Part shown: positions 40,472 to 49,623 of the stretch, piece after piece | Numbering within the stretch: position 1 is the stretch's first letter | Layout: each line of letters opens with the position of its first letter | From: Pseudomonas sp. UBA6562 | Lineage (GTDB): Bacteria; Pseudomonadota; Gammaproteobacteria; Pseudomonadales; Pseudomonadaceae | Assembly (NCBI RefSeq): GCF_002434265.1 | Contig: NZ_DJJS01000007.1 | Location: forward strand, 78,806 to 142,805 | Length of the DNA: 64,000 nucleotides | Direction of reading: 5' to 3' | The notes under the pieces: model-generated | What the model was told of the DNA's origin: nothing | The model's database searches: none | What the model saw: the letters and a program-made list of their open reading frames with translations, nothing else | Made by a program: the position numbers and the translations under genes

Positions 40472-42505
40472 CTAGAAATAACTCGTCACCCCCATAAAAT
40501 AGGCCCGGCCCGGCACATAAAATCGGGTCGCGCTTTGTCGCGGCTGCTCGTCGAACAGATTCTGCACACCGGCATTGACCTTCAACCATTTGGTCGCGGC
40601 CCATTGGGCAGTAAGGTCGTAGGTGGTGTAGGGCGCCACAAAGTGATTGGCGGTACCCCGCTGTTTGCCGACATGTTGTGCTGACAGTTCGGTGGTCAGG
40701 CCAGGGTCGATTCGCCATTCGAAGGCGCCGAATAGCGACAGCTTCGGTGAGCTGATCAGCGCTTCGCCGGTGACAAGGTTGCGGTTTTCCAACATATAGG
40801 TGGCATTGCTGCGCCAAGTGACGCGGTCGGCTATGAGCGGGACTCGCAATGTGCCTTCCCAACCGCGCGTGCGTGCCTGCTCGACGTTCGTCAATTGAGT
40901 CCACCAGTAGCCTTGGTGCCAGCCCAGCGGTTTGTATTCGATCTTGTCTTTGAAATCGGTGTGGAAGTAGGTCAGGCCTGCTTCCCAGCCGTTGTTGTCG
41001 TAAGCGATACCAACTTCCTTGCTAAGACTGGTCTCCGGCCGCAGATCGGGATTGCCTGCCATCCAGCAGCCACCGGACACGTAACCCAGCGGCCGCAACG
41101 AAGTGCAGCCATTGCCGCCTGAGCGGGTGGCCGCGCCTGCGCTGGTTTCCTTGATGCTGGGCGCACGATAGCCCTTGGCAATGCCGCTGCGCAGGGTCCA
41201 GTCGGGGTGGGGGTGATAGACCAGGTAGGCGCGCGGGCTGTTGTGGTTACCATCGCGCTGGCTGTGGTCGAAGCGGTTGCCCAGGTTCAAGGACAGGTTG
41301 TCGAGCAAGAAGAGCTCGTCTTCGACAAAGGCGGCCCAGTACTGGCCCTGCGCTTGCGAACCGGTGATGGGCCTGCCTTCGAGGTCGATGGGTAAGGCAC
41401 CCAGCGTTCGCGTGTTGGTCAGCGCATCGCGCTTCCACTGGCCACCCAAGGTCATGCGCTGCTGGAGTGCCCATTCGAACGGCACGTCCAAGTGAGCGTC
41501 GATGATCTTCTCTTCGGCGTTGGCTTTTTCCTTATTGACGCGGTTCTCGAACCGGTTCACGTAGGCATCGAGTTGGGCGGTGCCGAAACCTAGGTCTCCT
41601 TGATAGGAAGCGATGACACTGTCGCGGGTCAGATGCCCGGCACCGAACGCGTTCACCTGCGACCCGGATACCTTGGATCCCCAGGAGCGTTCCACGCCTT
41701 TGACCACTTCCAACGACACGCTGTGCGCGTCGGTGACGCGCCAATCCAGCAAGGCGTTCAGGTGCTGGTCCTTGGCACCTCCTGCGCCATCGTTGCGCAG
41801 CGTGGCACCTTGACTGTCCACTCGAGGCGGCGCTTCGTCGCTGGCCCGACGCGTGCTGTTGGCGCCCAAGCGCAGGCCGACGGTATCGGTGAGCGGTCCC
41901 GACAGGTTGAAACCGGTCTGCTCGGTCTGCCCGCGGTCCGAATGCTGCGGGATGGTGGTGTTGACGCTCAGCGAGCCGTCCCAGGTTCGCGCGACTTTGC
42001 GCGTGATGATGTTGATCACCCCGCCCATGGCGTCCGCGCCGTACCGCGAAGACATCGGCCCGCGCGTCACTTCGATACGCTCGATCATGTTCGGGGAGAT
42101 CCAGTTCAGGTCCTGGCGTGCCAGGTCGCGACGGTAGTGCGTGTCGGCCGAATTGCCGACGCGTCTGCCATCGACCAGGATCACCGTGTACTGGTCGTCC
42201 AGGCCGCGCAGCTTGATCTTCGACTGCTCGCCTACCGGGCTGAAGCCGCCGGTGACGCCTGGAAGACGACGCAACAAAGTGCCCAGGTCATAGACCGGTT
42301 GACGCTCGATCTCCTCGCGGGTGATGACGCTGACGCTGGCAGGCGCGTCGCGTACGTCCGTGCCGGTGCCGCTGGCAGTGACGAACGAGGCCTCCAGTTC
42401 GGTGGCATTGCCTTTCGAAGGCTCCTCCATCTGCGCGGCTTGTAAAAGAGGCGAGGCGAGCAAAGCTGCCGTAAGCAGGTTCAGGGGAAGGGCGGGATGC
42501 TTCAT
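40472..42505 (-). CDS. TonB-dependent outer-membrane siderophore/iron receptor
   Basis: A 677-residue outer-membrane receptor. The signal peptide ends near residue 23 (PLLQA, then AQMEE). A plug domain (about 45-165; LRRLPGVTGGF, KIKLRGLDDQYTVILVDGRR, RIEVTRGPMSSRYGADAMGGVINI) is followed by a 22-strand barrel ending in the aromatic terminus TSYF. The plug resembles ferric-enterobactin/catecholate receptors (FepA/PfeA type). There is a two-Cys loop (NGCTSLRPLGYVSGGC) as in FepA relatives. No transport or regulator gene is adjacent. A candidate Fur box lies upstream. Confidence 0.9.
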   Translation of the reverse strand: MKHPALPLNLLTAALLASPLLQAAQMEEPSKGNATELEASFVTASGTGTDVRDAPASVSVITREEIERQPVYDLGTLLRRLPGVTGGFSPVGEQSKIKLRGLDDQYTVILVDGRRVGNSADTHYRRDLARQDLNWISPNMIERIEVTRGPMSSRYGADAMGGVINIITRKVARTWDGSLSVNTTIPQHSDRGQTEQTGFNLSGPLTDTVGLRLGANSTRRASDEAPPRVDSQGATLRNDGAGGAKDQHLNALLDWRVTDAHSVSLEVVKGVERSWGSKVSGSQVNAFGAGHLTRDSVIASYQGDLGFGTAQLDAYVNRFENRVNKEKANAEEKIIDAHLDVPFEWALQQRMTLGGQWKRDALTNTRTLGALPIDLEGRPITGSQAQGQYWAAFVEDELFLLDNLSLNLGNRFDHSQRDGNHNSPRAYLVYHPHPDWTLRSGIAKGYRAPSIKETSAGAATRSGGNGCTSLRPLGYVSGGCWMAGNPDLRPETSLSKEVGIAYDNNGWEAGLTYFHTDFKDKIEYKPLGWHQGYWWTQLTNVEQARTRGWEGTLRVPLIADRVTWRSNATYMLENRNLVTGEALISSPKLSLFGAFEWRIDPGLTTELSAQHVGKQRGTANHFVAPYTTYDLTAQWAATKWLKVNAGVQNLFDEQPRQSATRFYVPGRAYFMGVTSYF

Positions 42506-42547
42506 GGGGAAACCAGTCCTTGATCAAGTCGAAAAATCGGACTGGAC

Positions 42548-42566
42548 ATTAATGAAAATGGGAATC
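42548..42566 (-). promoter_or_regulatory. Candidate Fur box upstream of the TonB receptor
   Basis: The plus-strand bases TTAATGAAAATGGGAATC overlap the 19-base Fur consensus with 12 matching positions, mainly in the TAATGA and AAT half. It is 43 bases before the receptor start. The match is modest, so this is tentative. Confidence 0.35.
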
Positions 42567-42764
42567 TTTCGTATGTAGTATCGGGTTGTACTGCTCGTCA
42601 GACATTTCTTTGTAATAGGTAGCCTTTCCTGATGGACGCCGGCTTCAAAGCCTTTGCCTGCCGGCCCCATCCGCTGGCGCTCAGCGAATTCAAAGCTGGC
42701 TGCCCCGACAATCTGCCCCCTGGCCAGTGCCGAATTCGCACGCACCGTTATGCCAGCTCATGTG

Positions 42765-42789
42765 ATCGTACAACTGCTTGCGCTATTAT
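42765..42789 (+). promoter_or_regulatory. Promoter and putative operator of the sugar-acid GntR regulator
   Basis: ATCGTACAAC (42765-42774), also found exactly at 49331-49340 before kdgD, lies just upstream of a -10 TATTAT (42784-42789). The motif is centred on GTAC, a form suited to FadR-type GntR proteins. Position implies autoregulation. Confidence 0.5.
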
Positions 42790-42820
42790 GGTGGCAACTT
42801 CTCCAGGTGACACACAGGGC

Positions 42821-43570
42821 ATGACAGAGCAACAGGTACAGGCCAAGGCCCGGCGCAAGCCACGCAGCCTGGCTCAGGAACTGGTCACGGTACTGACCGA
42901 ACGCATCCGCAGCGGCCAGCTCAAGCGCGGCGACAAGCTGCCGACTGAGTCACAGATCATGGTCGAGGAGGGTGTCAGCCGTACCGTAGTGCGCGAGGCG
43001 ATTTCCCGGCTGCAGGCGGCCGGGCAGGTGGAGACGCGCCATGGCATCGGTACCTTCGTGCTGAACGCTGGAACGACGGCCGGTTTTCGCATCGATCCGG
43101 CGACCGTGGTGACCCTGCGCGAAGTGCTGGCGGTGTTGGAGCTGCGTATCGCTCTGGAAGTCGAATCGGCGGGGCTGGCGGCGCAGCGCCGTAGCGACGA
43201 AGCCTTGGCCGGCATGCGCGCGGCGCTGGACGAGCTCAACGAAGGCGCGGCGCATGCCACCGACGCGGTGTCGGCGGATTTCCAGTTCCACCTGCGCATC
43301 GCCCAGGCCAGTGGCAATCACTACTTCGCCGATATCCTCGACCATCTGGGTACCAGCATCATCCCGCGCACGCGGGTGAATTCGGCGCGATTGGCGCAGG
43401 ATGACCAAGCCCACTACATGAGTCGGCTCAGGCACGAGCATGAAGCGATCTACGAAGCCATTGCCCGGCGCGACGGCGAAGGGGCGAAGATGGCCATGCG
43501 CATGCACTTGAGCAACAGCCGCGAGCGCCTGCGCCAGGTGCACGAAGAGGCTGAAGCCCAGAAGGGGTGA
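42821..43570 (+). CDS. FadR-subfamily GntR regulator of the galactarate/glucarate genes
   Basis: A 249-residue regulator from the ATG at 42821; ATG 42788 lies inside the likely promoter -10 and is disfavoured. The winged HTH (about 20-85) reads LTERIRSGQLKRGDKLPTESQIMVEEGVSRTVVREAISRLQAAGQ, followed by an FCD ligand domain. It is convergent with the dehydrogenase that ends the kdgD operon, the arrangement seen for sugar-acid regulators in P. putida. A shared 10-base motif occurs at its own promoter and upstream of kdgD and the porin gene, so it probably represses all three until glucarate, galactarate or an intermediate is present. Confidence 0.87.
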   Translation: MTEQQVQAKARRKPRSLAQELVTVLTERIRSGQLKRGDKLPTESQIMVEEGVSRTVVREAISRLQAAGQVETRHGIGTFVLNAGTTAGFRIDPATVVTLREVLAVLELRIALEVESAGLAAQRRSDEALAGMRAALDELNEGAAHATDAVSADFQFHLRIAQASGNHYFADILDHLGTSIIPRTRVNSARLAQDDQAHYMSRLRHEHEAIYEAIARRDGEGAKMAMRMHLSNSRERLRQVHEEAEAQKG

Positions 43571-43611
43571 GGGCGGTTGCACTTGTAGTGTTTCCAAGGG
43601 ACACCCATAAA

Positions 43612-43639
43612 GCAAAGCCCCGCATAGGCGGGGCTTTGT
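43612..43639. terminator. Convergent bidirectional terminator
   Basis: CAAAGCCCCGC pairs with GCGGGGCTTTG around ATAG, placed between the ends of the GntR gene (+) and the dehydrogenase gene (-). Confidence 0.75.
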
Positions 43640-43652
43640 GGTTTCAGGACGC

Positions 43653-45233
43653 TTAAAGCGCGCCTTCGCTCCACTGCCCGTCGACCAGTCGACGCAGCCC
43701 CAACGGGTTGCTGTCACGCAGCGCCGCCGGCAGCAACGCCTGCGGGTAGTTCTGGTAGCACACCGGGCGCAGGAAGCGGTCGATGGCCAGCGTACCGACC
43801 GAGGTGCCGCGCGCATCCGAGGTGGCCGGGTAAGGTCCGCCATGGACCATCGCATCGCAGACCTCCACGCCGGTCGGATAGCCGTTGACCAGGATGCGCC
43901 CGACCTTCTCCTCCAGCAGCGGCACCAGCCAGGCGAAGGCTTCGAAGTCCTCGGGCTCGCCGATCAGCGTCGCAGTCAGTTGGCCGCGCAGGCCCAGCAG
44001 GGCGTCGCGCAACTGCGCCTGGTCCTGCACTTCGACGGCCACGGTGGTGGGGCCGAACACTTCCTCTTGCAACAGGGGGTCGGCGTCCACCAGCAGCTGG
44101 GCGTCGGCCTTGAACAGCTGAGCGCGGGCCTGATTGCCTGCTTGGGCCTGGCCTGCCAGGTGTTCGATACCCGCGTGGGCATGCAGGTGCTCTACGCCGC
44201 CGACATAGCTGCGCAGGCCGCCCGCGTTGAGCAGGGTCTGCCCAGCCTGTTGGTCCAGATGCTGGCCGAGCTCGCTGAGCAACTGGGTGTACTGCGGCGA
44301 CTGCAAGCCGATCAGCAAACCCGGGTTGGTGCAGAACTGGCCGGCACCCAGGCAGACGGAGCCAGCCAACTCACGGGCGATGGCTTCGCCACGCTTGGCC
44401 AGGGCACCGGGCAGAACGATCACCGGGTTGATGCTCGACATCTCGGCGAACACCGGGATCGGCTGCGGCCGTTCGGCGGCCATGCGGCACAGCGCGTCGC
44501 CGCCTTTGAGCGAGCCGGTGAAGCCGACGGCCTGGATGGCCGGATGCTTGACCAGCGGCTCGCCGACGCCAGCGCCGTACACCATGTTGAACACGCCTTT
44601 GGGCATGCCAGTGCGCTCGGCAGCCCGCTGGATCGCGCAGCCAACCAGATCCGCCGTCGCCATGTGCCCGCTGTGCGCCTTGAACACCACCGGGCAACCG
44701 GCGGCCAGCGCTGCGGCCGTGTCGCCGCCGGCAGTGGAGAAGGCGAGGGGGAAGTTGCTGGCGCCGAACACGGCCACAGGGCCGACGCCGATGCGCATCT
44801 GGCGCAGGTCCACGCGTGGCAGCGGTTGGCGCTCGGGTAGGGCCTGGTCGATGCGCGCACCGAGGAAATCGCCACGGCGCAGCACTTGGGCGAACAGGCG
44901 CATCTGGCCGCTGGTACGGCCACGCTCGCCCTGAATGCGCCCGGCCGGCAACGCGGTCTCGCGGCAGACGATGGCGACGAACGCGTCGTCCAGTTCGTCC
45001 AGTTCGGCGGCGATGGCGTCGAGGAATTCGGCGCGTCGTGCTGGTTTCAGGTTGCGGAATTCGACGAACGCGGCGGCGGCTGCCTTGGCGGCCTGGTCGA
45101 CTTCGGCCTCGGTGGCCTGGGCGAAGCTGTAGGGCAGGGCCTCACCGGTAGTGGCGTCCAGGCTCTGCAAGCGTTGTTCGCCAGCGGCGCTGCGCTGGCC
45201 GGCGATGAAATTGTGGCCGAGGATCTCTGGCAT
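43653..45233 (-). CDS. 2,5-dioxovalerate (alpha-ketoglutarate semialdehyde) dehydrogenase
   Basis: A 526-residue ALDH of the KGSADH type, longer than common aldehyde dehydrogenases, as usual for this group. Catalytic residues are Asn160 in GASNFPLAF, Glu264 in FAEMSSINP and Cys301 in GQFCTNPG. It oxidises 2,5-dioxopentanoate to 2-oxoglutarate with NAD(P)+, the last step of galactarate/glucarate breakdown and the entry to the TCA cycle. It is the last gene of the operon kdgD-transporter-garD-dehydrogenase, 24 bases after garD. Confidence 0.93.
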   Translation of the reverse strand: MPEILGHNFIAGQRSAAGEQRLQSLDATTGEALPYSFAQATEAEVDQAAKAAAAAFVEFRNLKPARRAEFLDAIAAELDELDDAFVAIVCRETALPAGRIQGERGRTSGQMRLFAQVLRRGDFLGARIDQALPERQPLPRVDLRQMRIGVGPVAVFGASNFPLAFSTAGGDTAAALAAGCPVVFKAHSGHMATADLVGCAIQRAAERTGMPKGVFNMVYGAGVGEPLVKHPAIQAVGFTGSLKGGDALCRMAAERPQPIPVFAEMSSINPVIVLPGALAKRGEAIARELAGSVCLGAGQFCTNPGLLIGLQSPQYTQLLSELGQHLDQQAGQTLLNAGGLRSYVGGVEHLHAHAGIEHLAGQAQAGNQARAQLFKADAQLLVDADPLLQEEVFGPTTVAVEVQDQAQLRDALLGLRGQLTATLIGEPEDFEAFAWLVPLLEEKVGRILVNGYPTGVEVCDAMVHGGPYPATSDARGTSVGTLAIDRFLRPVCYQNYPQALLPAALRDSNPLGLRRLVDGQWSEGAL

Positions 45234-45257
45234 GTGGGGCTCCTAGGGGGTGGGTAA

Positions 45258-46811
45258 TCAGGTGATCGGTGCCGGATTGAACAAAGTGATGTCGTTGTGC
45301 AAACGGTGCTGTTCGGCCCAGGTCTGCTTGCGGCCGCTGGCGACGTCCAGGTAGTAGTGGAACAGCTCCCAGCCCAGTTCCTCGATGCTCGAGCGACCGC
45401 TGGCGATGCGTCCGGCGTCGATGTCGATGAGGTCCGGCCAGCGCTGCGCCAGTTCGGTCCGCGTACAGACCTTGACCACCGGCGCCATGGCCAGGCCGTA
45501 GGGCGTGCCACGACCGGTAGTGAACACATGCAGGTTCATTCCCGCGGCCAGTTGCAGCGTGCCGCAGACGAAGTCGCTGGCAGGCGTCGCGCAGAAGATC
45601 AGGCCCTTGCGCGTGACCCGCTCGCCTGGCCCCAGTACACCCTGGATGGCGCCGCTGCCGGACTTGACGATCGAACCGAGGGACTTTTCCACGATGTTCG
45701 ACAGGCCGCCTTTCTTGTTGCCCGGGGTAGTGTTGGCGCTGCGGTCGGCGGCGCCTTGCTGCAGGTAACGGTCGTACCAGTCCATTTCGCGCACCAGCGC
45801 ATCGGCGACGTTCTGGTTCTCGGCGCGCGAGGTGAGCATGTAGATGGCGTCGCGCACCTCTGTGACCTCCGAGAACAGCACGGTGGCGCCGGCACGCACC
45901 AGGAGGTCGGCGGCATAACCCAGCGCCGGATTGGCGGTGATGCCTGAGAAGGCGTCGCTGCCGCCGCACTGCATGCCCAGAATCAGCTCGCTGGCCGGCA
46001 CGGTTTCGCGGCGGCGCTGGTCGAGCTTTTTCAGGCGGGTTTCGGCCAGCGCCATGATCTGCTCGATCATTTCCACGAAGCCCAGGCTGGCGTCTTGCAG
46101 GCGGTAGAGCCACGGCTCGCTGAGGTCCACGGACGGGTCGTTGTCGTGCATGACCTGGCCGGCCTGGAGCTTTTCGCAACCCAGGCTGATCACCAGTGCC
46201 TCACCGCCCAGGTTGGGGTTGCGCGCCAGGTTGCGCACGGTGCGGATAGGGATGTAGGCGTCGCGCGCATTGATCGCCACGCCGCAGCCGTAGCTGTGGG
46301 TGAGGGCGACCACGTCATCGACGTGGGGGTACCGGGGCAGCAGTTCGCTGCGGATGCGCTTCACCGCATGCTCCAGCACACCGGTCACACACTGCACCGT
46401 GGTGGTGATGCCGAGGATGTTGCGCGTGCCGACGGTGCCGTCGGCGTTGCGGTAGCCTTCGAAGGTGAAGCCCTCCAGCGGCGGCAGCGGTTGCGGCACG
46501 GCATCGCAGCGCGGCAGGCTGTCCAGTTCGGGAGCGGCCGGCATGGCCAGTTGGCTTTCCTGCACCCAGCTGCCTTGGCGCAGGTCTTCCAGCGCGTGCC
46601 CGATGATTTGCCCGTAACGGCGTATTGGTTCGCCCTTGGCGATGGCCACGGTAGCAACCTTATGGCTCTGCGGCACGCTTTCGACCAGGGTCAGGCCGTC
46701 GGCGAAACGGGCGCCTTCGCCCAGGCCGCCGTCGTTGACGACGACCACGACATTGTCGTCCTCGTGCAGGCGGACGTAGTGAGGCGAGTCGGAATGTTCG
46801 ATCAGCTGCAT
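45258..46811 (-). CDS. garD: Galactarate dehydratase
   Basis: A 517-residue UxaA/GarD-family dehydratase with an N-terminal SAF-like domain (VVVVNDGGLGEGARF...) and the catalytic core. Family blocks are RNILGITTTVQCVTGVLEHA, LTHSYGCGVAINARDAY, LILGMQCGGSDAFSGITANPALGYAADLL and CATPASDFVCGTLQLAAGMNLHVFTTGRGTPYG. The enzyme removes water from galactarate to give 5-dehydro-4-deoxy-D-glucarate, the substrate of KdgD, and is iron-dependent in E. coli. It lies between the transporter and dehydrogenase genes. No glucarate dehydratase gene is in the window. Confidence 0.94.
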   Translation of the reverse strand: MQLIEHSDSPHYVRLHEDDNVVVVVNDGGLGEGARFADGLTLVESVPQSHKVATVAIAKGEPIRRYGQIIGHALEDLRQGSWVQESQLAMPAAPELDSLPRCDAVPQPLPPLEGFTFEGYRNADGTVGTRNILGITTTVQCVTGVLEHAVKRIRSELLPRYPHVDDVVALTHSYGCGVAINARDAYIPIRTVRNLARNPNLGGEALVISLGCEKLQAGQVMHDNDPSVDLSEPWLYRLQDASLGFVEMIEQIMALAETRLKKLDQRRRETVPASELILGMQCGGSDAFSGITANPALGYAADLLVRAGATVLFSEVTEVRDAIYMLTSRAENQNVADALVREMDWYDRYLQQGAADRSANTTPGNKKGGLSNIVEKSLGSIVKSGSGAIQGVLGPGERVTRKGLIFCATPASDFVCGTLQLAAGMNLHVFTTGRGTPYGLAMAPVVKVCTRTELAQRWPDLIDIDAGRIASGRSSIEELGWELFHYYLDVASGRKQTWAEQHRLHNDITLFNPAPIT

Positions 46812-46888
46812 ATCAGGCCTATTTGTCAGGTTCTCAGGCTTTCTTATCCATCCGCCCGCAGCGGATCGACCGCCACGGGCGTGTTCGC

Positions 46889-48253
46889 TCAGGGACGCGA
46901 GCTGGCCAATTCACTGCTGGCGGCAGGCTCGGTCGGTGATTTCGGCGCATCGTCGCGCAGCTCGATACGCTTGATCGGGCCGACGATCACCAGGTAGCTG
47001 AACACCGCCACCAGCGCGTTGGCCCCCACGTACACCAAGGCCCACTTGAACGAGCCGGTGGCGCTGATGATGTAGCCGATGACGATCGGCGTGGTGATCG
47101 AGGCGATGTTGCCGAAGGTGTTGAACAGGCCGCCCGACAGCCCGGCGATCTGTTTCGGCGAGGTGTCGGCCACCACCGCCCAGCCCAGCGCGCCGATGCC
47201 CTTGCCGAAGAAGGCCAAGGTCATGAAGCCGACCACCATCCATTCGGCGTCGACATAGTTGCAGAACACCATGGTGGTCGACAGCAGCAGACCGCAGACG
47301 ATCGGCAGCTTGCGCGAGAAGGTCAGCGAGTTGCCGCGACGCAGCAGCCAATCCGAGATGACCCCGCCGAGCACGCCGCCGATGAAGCCGCAGATCGCCG
47401 GCAAGGAGGCGATGAAGCCGGCCTTGAGGATGGTCATGCCGCGTTCCTGCACCAGGTACACCGGGAACCAGGTGAGGAAGAAGTAGGTGATGGCGTTGAT
47501 GCAGTACTGGCCCAGGTACACGCCCAGCAGCATGCGGCTGGTCAGCAGTTGCTTGATGTAGCCCCATTTCGGGCCGTCGTTGCCACGCTTCTGGTCCATG
47601 TCCACCAGCCCGCCGTTCTGCTCGATGTGTTCGAGTTCGGCTTGGCTGATACGGGGATGCTGCTTGGGGTTGTAGATGGTTTTCAGCCACACCAGCGAGA
47701 ACACGATGCCCAATGCGCCCATGACCACGAACACGTGCTCCCAGCCGAAGCTGAACACGATCCAGCCCATGATCGGTGCGAACAGCGCGGTGGCGAAATA
47801 CTGTGCGGAGTTGAAGATGGCCGAGGCGGTGCCACGTTCCTGGGTCGGGAACCAGGCCGCGACGATGCGCGCATTGCCGGGGAACGAAGGCGCTTCGGCA
47901 AAGCCCACCAGAAAGCGCAGGGTGAACAAGGTCACCACTGCCCAGGCCACCGGCATGCCGCCGACGAAGCCCTGCAGCAACGTGAACAGTGACCAGGTGA
48001 AAATGCTGACGGCATAGACGTTCTTGGAGCCGAAACGGTCGAGCAGCCAGCCGCCAGGGATTTGCCCGGCGACATAAGCCCAGCCGAATGCTGAGAAGAT
48101 GTAGCCGAGGGTCACGGCATCGATGCCGAGGTCTTTTTGCAGGCTCGAACCTGCGATGGCGATGGTGGCGCGGTCGGCATAGTTGATCGTGGTCACGAGG
48201 AACAGCATGAACAGGATCAGGTAGCGCACATGCGTCTTTTGAGTCGCTTGCAT
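46889..48253 (-). CDS. gudP: MFS glucarate/galactarate transporter
   Basis: A 454-residue major facilitator with twelve hydrophobic helices, of the anion:cation symporter (GudP/GarP) group. Signatures are VTTINYADRATIAIAG in helix 1, GWAYVAGQIPGGWLLDRFGSKNVY and FLVGFAEAPSFPGNARIVAAWFP. It should import D-glucarate or D-galactarate with protons at the inner membrane. It is the second gene of the operon, 105 bases after kdgD. Confidence 0.93.
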   Translation of the reverse strand: MQATQKTHVRYLILFMLFLVTTINYADRATIAIAGSSLQKDLGIDAVTLGYIFSAFGWAYVAGQIPGGWLLDRFGSKNVYAVSIFTWSLFTLLQGFVGGMPVAWAVVTLFTLRFLVGFAEAPSFPGNARIVAAWFPTQERGTASAIFNSAQYFATALFAPIMGWIVFSFGWEHVFVVMGALGIVFSLVWLKTIYNPKQHPRISQAELEHIEQNGGLVDMDQKRGNDGPKWGYIKQLLTSRMLLGVYLGQYCINAITYFFLTWFPVYLVQERGMTILKAGFIASLPAICGFIGGVLGGVISDWLLRRGNSLTFSRKLPIVCGLLLSTTMVFCNYVDAEWMVVGFMTLAFFGKGIGALGWAVVADTSPKQIAGLSGGLFNTFGNIASITTPIVIGYIISATGSFKWALVYVGANALVAVFSYLVIVGPIKRIELRDDAPKSPTEPAASSELASSRP

Positions 48254-48358
48254 GCTGGTCGTACTCCCACTAGTTATTTTTGTGCGGGCTCATGAGTTGT
48301 GGCCGGAGCGAGGCGAACCCACTCCGGCGTGCGGCTTTTGGCAGGCCGCAGGCTGTGC

Positions 48359-49270
48359 TTACTGCGGACCCATCTTGTCCATCAGCGCGGCGAGCATTTC
48401 GTACTCGTCGGCAGTGAGGTCGGTGAGTGGCGTACGAACAGGGCCAGCGTCGTAACCGGCGATCTTCGCCCCGGCCTTGACGATGCTCACGGCGTAGCCG
48501 GCTTTACGGTTGCGAATGTCCAGGTACGGCAGGAAGAAATCGTCGATCAGCTTGCCGACGGCGGCATGGTCGTCACGGGCGATGGCGTTGTAGAAGTCCA
48601 TGGCCGTTTTCGGCACGAAGTTGAAGACGGCCGAAGAGTACACCGGTACGCCCAGCGCTTTATAAGCCGCGGCATAGACTTCCGCGGTCGGCAGGCCGCC
48701 CAGGTAGCTGAAGCGCTCTCCCAGACGGCGACGGATCGACACCATCAGCTCGATGTCGCCCAGGCCGTCCTTGTAGCCGATCAGGTTGGGGCAGCGCTCG
48801 GCCAGGTGCTCCAGCAGGTCGGCATTGAGGCGGCAGACGTTGCGGTTGTACACCACCACACCGATCTTCACCGATTTGCACACGGCCTCGACATGGGCGG
48901 CGACACCGTCCTGACTGGCTTCGGTCAGGTAGTGCGGCAGCAGCAGCAAGCCTTTGGCGCCCAGGCGCTCGGCTTCCTGCGCGTACTCGATGGCCTGGCG
49001 CGTGGCACCGCCGACGCCGGCGAGGATCGGTACCGACGTGGCGCAGGTGTCGACGGCGGTCTTGATCACCTGGCTGTACTCGCTGGCGGCCAGAGAGAAG
49101 AACTCACCGGTGCCGCCTGCGGCGAACAGGGCGCTGGCGCCGTAGGGGGCCAGCCACTCCAGGCGTTTGATGTAACCCGCCTGGTGGAAGTCGCCTTGAG
49201 CATCGAAGTCGGTGACCGGGAAAGACAGCAGGCCGTGAGAGAGGATGGATTTCAGTTCTTGTGGATTCAT
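48359..49270 (-). CDS. kdgD: 5-dehydro-4-deoxyglucarate dehydratase
   Basis: A 303-residue member of the DapA (N-acetylneuraminate lyase) superfamily. The start at 49270 gives the usual family length. The TIM barrel has the substrate motif AAGGTGEFFSL (50-60), Tyr141 and Schiff-base Lys167 in IGYKDGLGD. It dehydrates and decarboxylates 5-dehydro-4-deoxyglucarate to 2,5-dioxopentanoate. It is the first gene of the catabolic operon and lies downstream of the GTAC-centred operator at 49331. Confidence 0.95.
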   Translation of the reverse strand: MNPQELKSILSHGLLSFPVTDFDAQGDFHQAGYIKRLEWLAPYGASALFAAGGTGEFFSLAASEYSQVIKTAVDTCATSVPILAGVGGATRQAIEYAQEAERLGAKGLLLLPHYLTEASQDGVAAHVEAVCKSVKIGVVVYNRNVCRLNADLLEHLAERCPNLIGYKDGLGDIELMVSIRRRLGERFSYLGGLPTAEVYAAAYKALGVPVYSSAVFNFVPKTAMDFYNAIARDDHAAVGKLIDDFFLPYLDIRNRKAGYAVSIVKAGAKIAGYDAGPVRTPLTDLTADEYEMLAALMDKMGPQ

Positions 49271-49330
49271 TGTTGTAAGCATCCTGTGGCGCTTGGGGTG
49301 AAGGGTGTCGCTGCGATCTAAAGGTAAGTT

Positions 49331-49340
49331 ATCGTACAAC
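49331..49340 (-). promoter_or_regulatory. Putative GntR operator upstream of kdgD
   Basis: ATCGTACAAC, identical to the motif at the GntR promoter (42765). It lies about 60 bases before the kdgD start codon, in the expected promoter region. Confidence 0.5.
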
Positions 49341-49404
49341 CTAAAAGGTGGCTAGGGGTTTTTTACGGTTTTTTGGAAATAAGGGTCGCTAAGAATCAAA
49401 TCTC

Positions 49405-49421
49405 TATACTAGTCGTACGAT
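49405..49421 (+). promoter_or_regulatory. Putative -10 and GntR operator upstream of the porin gene
   Basis: A -10 TATACT (49405-49410) is directly followed by GTCGTACGAT (49412-49421), the reverse complement of an ATCGTAC-type motif, with a perfect 8-base palindrome TCGTACGA. A factor bound there would cover the transcription start of the OprD-type porin. No good -35 is visible. Confidence 0.45.
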
Positions 49422-49623
49422 GACTTTAACCTTTCCACGCCGTTTGCGTCTCTCGATACGTCGTCCATGACCCGGTGACGAGGCCCTGGGCGAGCAAGGG
49501 CTCGCCCGTACTCCCTGCGACCTGACGATCGATTGCCTGGCGCAGGCTAGACACGTTCCGTAAGCTAGCCGGCTACCTTTTCCATCTGTTTTGTTGCAGA
49601 TACACCATTATCGAGAGTCGAGC

